From assembly GCA_025677815.1 (NCBI GenBank), contig JAIXMP010000024.1, positions 124,001-188,000 of the forward strand: a stretch of DNA of 64,000 bases. Reading direction: 5' to 3'. Below the pieces are notes generated by a model. It saw nothing but the letters and a program-made list of their open reading frames with translations. It searched no databases and was not told the DNA's origin. The stretch's first letter is position 1. Each line of letters opens with the position of its first letter. Shown here in pieces: positions 57,714 to 64,000 of the stretch. This DNA is from Phascolomyces articulosus (Eukaryota; Mucoromycota; Mucoromycetes; Mucorales; Lichtheimiaceae). The position numbers were made by a program, and so were the translations under genes.

Positions 57714-60133
57714 CTTTTTGTTTCTTTTCTGTTGCTATAGAAAAGAGTCAACTAAACATGTAAAGTGAATAAGAAAAAGATTCATGTTGAAATAAAATAA
57801 ATGTTTCCCATGGATACAACACCATGACCTATCATGGTGTATTATTACTATGACTACTTTTGCGTTTTACCTGGTATATTACTTTTTTTTTAAAACTATT
57901 GGTTGTTCGTAAAACACGAAACGCGTTTTGATTTTTTTAGTTAACTAAAAAAAATAAAGCGCGTGGGCGCATTTTTTCATTGTCAGATCTAGAATTTTGG
58001 TAACTAAATAACTTACTTCAACTATATTAACTATAACTGTAACCATGGTGGAACTAACATTTGATTATATAAAAGTATCCCCCCCCTAGAAACACCAAGT
58101 TTGGAATATTTTTGAACTGTAATGTTTTTACTTTATTCATATAATATATCTGTAATAACCTTTTTATCCCCCTCTCCCCCATGAATAAGGAGGAAATAAG
58201 GTCTATTAAATATAAGCTACTCCTTGCTGCAATAAATCGAGAGCCAAGCACTTATTTATTCATTAATATCTCACATAGAATTGGACTACTCCGGCCGATC
58301 CGATTTTTTGATGGAACTATAATGACAGGTTTTTTTTTTTGGATGCTCCCATTTGATCGACAGCAAGCTTCGATATACATGATAATATTATGGTTCTTCT
58401 TTCTCACCACGATGGATAAAGATGAAGATGATCATATCGTACTATACGAATGGTTCATTTTATTTCATTTGTACAAACCAGTTTTAGTGATGCTACATTA
58501 TTATGTGCATAAATTTCTCCCAAAAGTGTTTTTTTTATCTACAACAAATAAATAGTAATAAGTAAAATACAAGCACGTAGTAGAATGAATTAAAAATATC
58601 ATCATCATTCAAAAAAAAAAAACGTTCTATCTATATCAGGGGAATACGTTTTATTTTATCCTAAAACGTGCATAAAAGAAGACCCAGGTATGAAAGAGAG
58701 ACAACAACAATAAGCAACAGCAAAAAACAACAATGATACAATTTAAGATCATCGATCATCTAAAAATTCATCATAGTCATCAACTATATGAGGATAATAA
58801 ATATTACTAAAATGAATTTGTGCACAGATCAAGAATTTCCTAATGTTTTTTTTTCTTATTTTGTTCATGAGAAGAATAGGAGAACAAGAATTTCGCACAG
58901 AAAAACTATAGAATGTTTTTTTTTTCTGATCCATAATAATATTATAGAAAATTATTAAAAAGAAGAGTTTAAGGAGGTGGCTTTATTATATTTTAAAGAA
59001 AAATGGAATTAGTCATTTGGCTTTTTCCATTACAAAATATCATGCCCGCTCTTATTCACGATGACCTTTTGGCTATTCATGTTTAGTATTATAGGTAGTA
59101 AACTTTTTTGTGCATTTGCATTTTCGAAAGGTATGACAAGGAAGAAAAAGACAAAATGGCTATAGAGTAAAGAGTTAGTAGCATGTTCTAGATACCGGAT
59201 GTACTGCAATAATATAGTATATTATTATTATATTGGTTTGTTTTTCCATCTCCAAACACACATACATTTTACAGCATGTGTATAAATAAGAACTTGTTTA
59301 TGATTTCCCTCACATAATTATTTATTTATTTTTTTTCTTCAGCCACTATTTATAATTTAAACTTTCTTTCGTTTGTGCTATTTCTCCCCCCCCCCGCATA
59401 AAAACCTTACTACTACTTGTTTTTAGTTAGTAACCATTATAAACTTGATCCTCCATCCCATAATTGTTTCATCCTTTAGGTGTTAAAAAATATATATCAT
59501 GTGAACGACTGTAGCTAACAACAACGCCTTTATTATTATTCAATTAGGTGGTATCATTATGATATACGAATTCATGTTTTTGTTATTTATTCTACACATG
59601 ATGTAATAATATGATGAGTAATAGCAATAAACATATTTTTACATTCACACAAAAAAGAAATCCACATTATTTGGATCATGTATAAGATGCATCATGTTCT
59701 TAATAGTATAGGGGATTTTAGTGACAAATAAAGTTTTGAAATTCGTGTTGAATGCATAATTATTGCGCACAAAAAAAAAATGAATAAAAAGAATTTACTT
59801 TGAACAATACAAATTGCTGCTATTTTTTTTTGTTAATTACAACTGCAATATATATCACCATATATTAGTGATTTTAAATAACATAGAGGCATTATAATAA
59901 TTCTTGTTTATTCATTTTATTATGGCAGACAGTTTAAAAAAAAAGAAATTATAAATTGATCCAATGACTGATATACTCCCTATGCCAACTTTTTTATTAT
60001 TATGCATAATAAAACGTTGAACGCCGCTTCTCTTCCGACTGAATGAGCCCCTTACATCTCGCTTCGTATCATTTGGCTGGCAATCCAATGTTTGTAATAA
60101 ATGATATTTTATACAAGATTCATTTTTATTTGT
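57714..60133. other. 2.4-kb region between CKS1 and the F-box/LRR gene
   Basis: The first 300 bp are the CKS1 promoter (own entry). The rest is AT-rich. A 124-codon frame at 58181-58555 (plus) is Ile/Phe/Leu-rich with no motif; I leave it out. C-runs occur at 58080-58087 and 59387-59396. The end is the 3' region of the F-box/LRR gene. Confidence 0.45.
57921..57970. promoter_or_regulatory. Candidate CKS1 promoter: MCB site, AT palindrome, GC box
   Basis: About 210-260 bp upstream of the CKS1 ATG. ACGCGT (57921-57926) is the MluI cell-cycle box bound by MBF in yeasts. It is followed by a perfect 22-bp palindrome TTTTTTTAGTTAACTAAAAA(AA) at 57932-57953 and GCGCGTGGGCGC at 57959-57970, which resembles an E2F/MBF-type site. 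CKS genes are cell-cycle genes, so an MCB here is biologically sensible; function is inferred. Confidence 0.45.
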
Positions 60134-62482
60134 CTAGGAGTATTCGGGTATGTCTGGGTCTACACTGGCAGATATCATTTTTCTTCTAACGTATTTCGCA
60201 GTATCATGCGATATTGAATCATATCCTATTAATTCTAATTTACGTAATGATGGAGGTAAGTGATCCACGAAATTTTTTACAGCTTGGTCTGTAATTCTCT
60301 TTGGACAACCTAAGACAAGCTTCTCGAGGTGTGGCATATCTGAAAATATGTCAAATAGAGAATCATCAATATAACCAGTAATACCGTAGACTGAAAGCTC
60401 AACCAGGCGATGGCCCGTTTTTTGCAGGAATTCCTGAAGGCCTTGATTAGATGGAAATGAACCTTCTCCATAAAATTGGATTGCCTTGATTGTTTCCACT
60501 GCAGCAATAGTATCCAATAATTCTTTTTTAATAAACTCACATTGATGAAATGAAACTTTATAGAGTTTCCGGTTGGATGTTGGGGTCGATACTTCTGAAT
60601 AAATCTTGAAGAATTTTTCCAATGCCAATCCATCGTTGTCCCAAAGATCTGTTGCCTCACGCAGATGAAACTCTTCAAGAGGTGGCATTTTTGTAAGCGT
60701 GTCCACAATGGCATGTAAATTGGAAGGTTGCCAGATTTCAATTGTCTTGAGTGTTGTACACGATTCAATGGCATGTAAAAACCATGATTCTACTGATTTG
60801 AATTGATCTGAACAGTAAACAAGATGTTCCAATCGTTCAAAATTCCACCTTGGATAAATGGGAGGTAGAGCATACGGAAAAGATAAATAATTCGCCTCTT
60901 GTCTATAGTCTATACACATGTTGGCATGGACCCGCCGTAATGATGCTGCATTGTTTCGCACAAGTTGCAAAAAATTCTTTGTGATGAGGCCCACAGTATC
61001 CATTTTCGCTGTAACTTCTTGTATTCCACCAAAAGAAGAAAGTTGTCGGCCATAATCACAGTTTCTTTGATAAGCTTGTAATTCTTCTAATGTTGTAACA
61101 TCATCCACTTCATAGTAACCGAGGATCTTCAAGTGGCGGCAATGTTCTTGGATCATATTCAAAATGTCTTCCAAAACGTCGTCCAAACCGTGTCCGTTTC
61201 TTGTTGTGAATGCAACTCTCAATCGTTGGATGTTGGGATGGTATTTGAAAAATGGTACAATTGTTGATACAGAGGACAAATGGCCCTGAAATTTGACATC
61301 TACCAGTGTATGACGTGGCTCCCCAAGAACGTCCATATCACCAAAAAACGTATCAAAATCAGAGAATATATGAGTGATTGCCAAATTGGTGAGTTTTGGA
61401 CAGTAGAATAGCAACTCTGATAACTTTAGAGGACCATGGTAGGATTGAAACCGAATATCAAGTGTTGTCAATGTATTTTTCATTCCCCATAAAGCACTTA
61501 TAAACGACATCATGTACATACTGTTTTTAAAATGCTGCAAGAAGACTGTTTCTAATAGTAACAATAACAGTGAAAATGTAATTATTAGTAACAGTTTTTT
61601 ATGCTTCATATTTTGTTAATTCGATTGTTGTCGTTCATTCTAACCCAGACTTTTCTTTCAGCATGTGGTAAAAAAAAAAAACATTTTCCCCACCCTTCTC
61701 CAAATATTTTTACCATGTATTCTTAATGTTTTAATCATTTTAAAACGCCTCTCCACCATATAGTTTAGATATCGAAGCCATATATGTGTTTCTGCAACAG
61801 CGAGAGTCAAGTCTTGCATATTTTCTGCAATAAAAGGTAACGCATGTGCAATGGCAATATTGTTTGGTTTATAAATCCAATAACGGTCATGATAAATTGT
61901 CTTCCATACAGTCGCACTGGTAGCAATCATCCTTTGACGCCATACTCTACTCACATTGAAACAAACTGATTTTTCTGTCTCTGATAATAGTATGAAAATG
62001 CAAGTAACCAATTCCAATGGAAGAAGGGCAATAATATCAACATAACATTCGTTTTTATCCATTGCTGTATTTTTGAGTTGAACCAATTGAGAATATCCTG
62101 GATCCTCTTGCGAAACCTTTTCAACAGCTTCTTTATACATTTTAACAACTTGTTCTACACGTTTTCCTTGTCTATATAATAAATCACCCAATCGAAGATA
62201 TCCAATTGACCAGTGAGGCGCATAGGTGATGATATCTTGGGCATTCTCAATGGCTTTTTCGAGGTAGCCATTCATCCCAAGAGCATGAGCCTTCATGTCA
62301 AGTAGAGCAACAATTTGATATTGTTGAATTTTGACCAGTGTGTCTGTAGCATGTTGTTCAGCTTGGTGATAATGAAGATGACGGAGAGCGTTTCTTGTCT
62401 TGTTGAGTGAAGGTGGAATTAGATTAGGATTGAAAGGAGGTGGTGATAAAGTCGATAATAAATTGGTTGTAGTGATTGACAT
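60134..62482 (-). CDS. TPR/F-box/leucine-rich-repeat protein (SCF substrate receptor type)
   Basis: Minus-strand exons 61714-62482 and 60134-61551; 728 aa, in phase (donor GTAAAA after CATG; acceptor ATTAG). Residues about 25-130 resemble tandem TPR helices (TRNALRHLHYHQAEQHATDT, DMKAHALGMNGYLEKAIENA, SIGYLRLGDLLYRQGKRVEQ). Residues about 148-195 are an F-box-like helix triplet (DIIALLPLELVTCIFILLSE, VSRVWRQRMIATSATVWKTI), which binds SKP1. From about 250 to the end are degenerate leucine-rich repeats (KLSELLFYCPKLTNLAIT, PHLEKLVLGCPKRITDQAVK, LRKLELIGYDSI). This TPR-F-box-LRR layout is that of fungal Pof3/Dia2-type F-box proteins, which act in genome stability, and is expanded in Mucoromycota. 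Substrate unknown. A possible alternative ORF start at 61609 lies inside the intron. Confidence 0.8.
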
Positions 62483-63850
62483 AAATGCGCACGAATGCCT
62501 TCACAACTAAACTTTATAATTTATTAGCGAAAATATCCATAAAAAACACAACAAAAGGTAATTGCTTATTATATGTTTATAATCGACTTACTTCTGGAAC
62601 AAAAAATATGGAAAGAAAGAGGATTAAATGGATAGAATGATTATGCTTCATGAATTTTTTTTTATGTATTGAAAATTATCCGCAGTAAATCTTTTTTGAA
62701 AAAACTGAGGCGCAATACAGGAGCATTACTAAGTATGGTATATCAAGTGACATCTATCACTATAGACTATAGTCATTCAGGTACCACCATCAATGCCCAA
62801 TTATTTTTTCCGACAACAATTTCTAATTGACATAAATATATCCGGGAATTCGGGACATTCTTCATATCTTTTGCTACGTATGAATATAATTATATCAAAA
62901 ATTATTACATAGGAAACATTATTTTACTGGATTACGAAAGTTGTAATATATACTGTTTAATTATGTTGTTATACACGGAACACTCACACATTTGATTCCG
63001 ACTTTGAACCTTGAAAAAAAATATAAGCTCATAACTTTTTTTTTTTGGCGTACATGGATGAAATAAATTTTAACACCTATTTATTAGAGAATTACTACAC
63101 ACGTAGGTAATTATTCGAAGTCAGACTACACGCGTAGGTTACAAACTGGTCATCTTAGTTCCAATCTACCTACGCGTGTAGTCTGACTTTATATATATTA
63201 TATATAAACCTAATAGGCTGCATTTACTTACAACTGTTTTGCTTTGTATAAATGTGAGTTAACATATTAATATCTATAATCAGCATTATTATTAGTTAGT
63301 AACTATCATAGCTTGCACTCATTTTAATTAAAAAACTGTATAATTTTTAAGATCTTGAGACAGTTAAATATATCATGCCAATTATACAAGAAGATTATAC
63401 ATATTCTTAAAAATAATCTGTAGCTATATATGTGCTTCCATGACAATAACATGATTATATCACAATAATATAAATGATCTACATTTGTATTTATAGAATT
63501 TTCATAATAATAAGAATTGACATTTATGTTTGATTGATTATCACTAGCAACTACCCATATGTAGATGCATAAGATGTGTGTAATTTATTGATTTTCACAA
63601 ATTTATGTAATCGGGATGTGGAGGGAATAATGATGATGATTTTTTTTGCGATTATTGTTGAAATAAAGAAGAAACCAACGATGTTGAATATTTTTGTTGT
63701 TGTTGCTGTTGTTGACCAATATGTGAAGAAGATAATGGCTTTTTTCTTGTTGTCTTTTGGAAAGTCGAAGGATATTTGAAGAAGAAGAAGATGATGATGA
63801 TGCTGGTGGGGACAATCGTAGCGAAGTTCCAAGTTTCTTGACGTCACTTG
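62483..63850. other. Region upstream of the F-box/LRR gene
   Basis: 1.4 kb, AT-rich. It contains the 21-bp palindromic arms at 63119-63188 (own entry). No gene is accepted; overlapping frames at 63551-63847 derive from GAT/GTT repeats. The right end is the 3' UTR of the partial gene. Confidence 0.45.
63119..63188. repeat. Perfect 21-bp inverted repeat with 28-nt spacer
   Basis: The left arm at 63119-63139 begins AGTCAGACTACACGCGTAGG and ends with one more T. The right arm at 63168-63188 is its exact complement. Each arm contains ACGCGT. A 15-base direct near-copy (ACTACACACGTAGGT, one mismatch) lies just upstream at 63094-63108. It could be a hairpin terminator, the remnant of a small inverted-repeat element, or paired protein-binding sites about 640 bp upstream of the F-box/LRR start. 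Confidence 0.7.
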
Positions 63851-64000
63851 TTAACGTATTAAATTTGCTGTTGTAGATGGTGATGCTGATGTGATGGAAC
63901 CCGTCCTCATATCGTCGCTATCCTCCTCGTCATCATCTTTATATTGAATTTCTTGCTTGTTTTTCATTGTCGCTGCACTAACTCGTACCTTCCCGTCGTC
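63851..64000 (-). CDS. 3' end of a gene running off the window (50 codons)
   Basis: Open from the right edge to TAA at 63851-63853 on the minus strand: 49 codons plus stop. It reads DDGKVRVSAAT, then a Lys/Gln patch, an acidic stretch (YKDDDEEDSDD) and a Ser/Thr-rich end (SITSASPSTTANLIR). The non-repetitive composition, with GC content higher than its surroundings, suggests real coding sequence and a hydrophilic protein tail. Family unknown; the rest lies beyond the window. Confidence 0.5.
   Translation of the reverse strand, partial: DDGKVRVSAATMKNKQEIQYKDDDEEDSDDMRTGSITSASPSTTANLIR

Noticed and set aside
58181..58555. 124-codon plus-strand frame
   Set aside because: Ile/Phe/Leu-rich with no domain; could be a small membrane protein but nothing in the sequence supports it.

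Overview
This window reads as nuclear DNA of an early-diverging filamentous fungus, most likely Mucoromycota. It is AT-rich, and its genes carry many short GT-AG introns. Long poly-A/T tracts, dinucleotide and trinucleotide microsatellites and poly-Ser/Gln/His/Asn runs are frequent. Family membership (EFR3, UBA3, ELL, JMJD4, CKS1, MARVEL and FAS1 proteins, an F-box/LRR protein) is eukaryotic, and the genome organisation is fungal. I could not fix the genus. No bacterial operons, CRISPR arrays, rRNA or intact tRNAs were seen.

Layout. 0.7-7.0 kb (+): EFR3-like scaffold, then UBA3, the NEDD8-activating enzyme catalytic subunit. 7.0-11.6 kb: gene-poor, with one multibranched inverted-repeat structure. 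11.6-13.6 kb (+): MCT-like MFS transporter. 14.2-15.3 kb (-): Tc1/mariner DD34E transposase broken by one stop codon. 16.1-16.5 kb: a non-coding 396-bp terminal-inverted-repeat element. 18.2-20.1 kb (+): beta-lactamase-fold serine hydrolase with one in-frame TGA. 21.8-22.8 kb (+): MARVEL-type membrane protein. 23.1-25.0 kb (-): ELL elongation factor. 25.4-27.7 kb (-): secreted double-FAS1 protein with Gln/Pro/Gly repeat inserts. 29.1-31.5 kb (+): a conserved unknown, then a stand-alone TFIIS central domain. 31.7-34.6 kb (-): Ser/His-rich 857-aa protein. 35.1-36.5 kb (-): JMJD4-like oxygenase. 36.9-38.5 kb (-): tetraspanin. 40.5-42.8 kb: two single-exon membrane proteins, convergent. 46.2-48.6 kb (+): MFS transporter. 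48.9-49.6 kb (-): single-pass protein. 52.4-53.3 kb (-): Gln-rich coiled-coil protein. 56.3-57.7 kb (-): CKS1 with a long Gln-rich head. 60.1-62.5 kb (-): TPR/F-box/LRR protein. 63.85-64.0 kb (-): 3' end of a gene running off the window.

Genes are mostly independent housekeeping or cell-surface functions, not a cluster. Two loose themes recur. One is RNA polymerase II elongation (ELL, TFIIS-like domain). The other is ubiquitin-like and cell-cycle control (UBA3 charging NEDD8 for cullins, an F-box substrate receptor for a cullin ligase, and CKS1). Exon models were built by hand from splice signals, reading-frame phase and family conservation. Every multi-exon model, except the 5' part of EFR3, sums to an intact phase; the hydrolase model keeps phase but holds one internal stop.

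I found no clear new multi-gene system. The items most worth a second look are the structured 396-bp element, the perfect 21-bp palindromic arms near 63.1 kb, the branched RNA-like fold near 9.95 kb, the in-frame stop in the hydrolase, the interrupted FAS1 domains, the stand-alone TFIIS domain and the CKS1 head with its 19-nt micro-exon.
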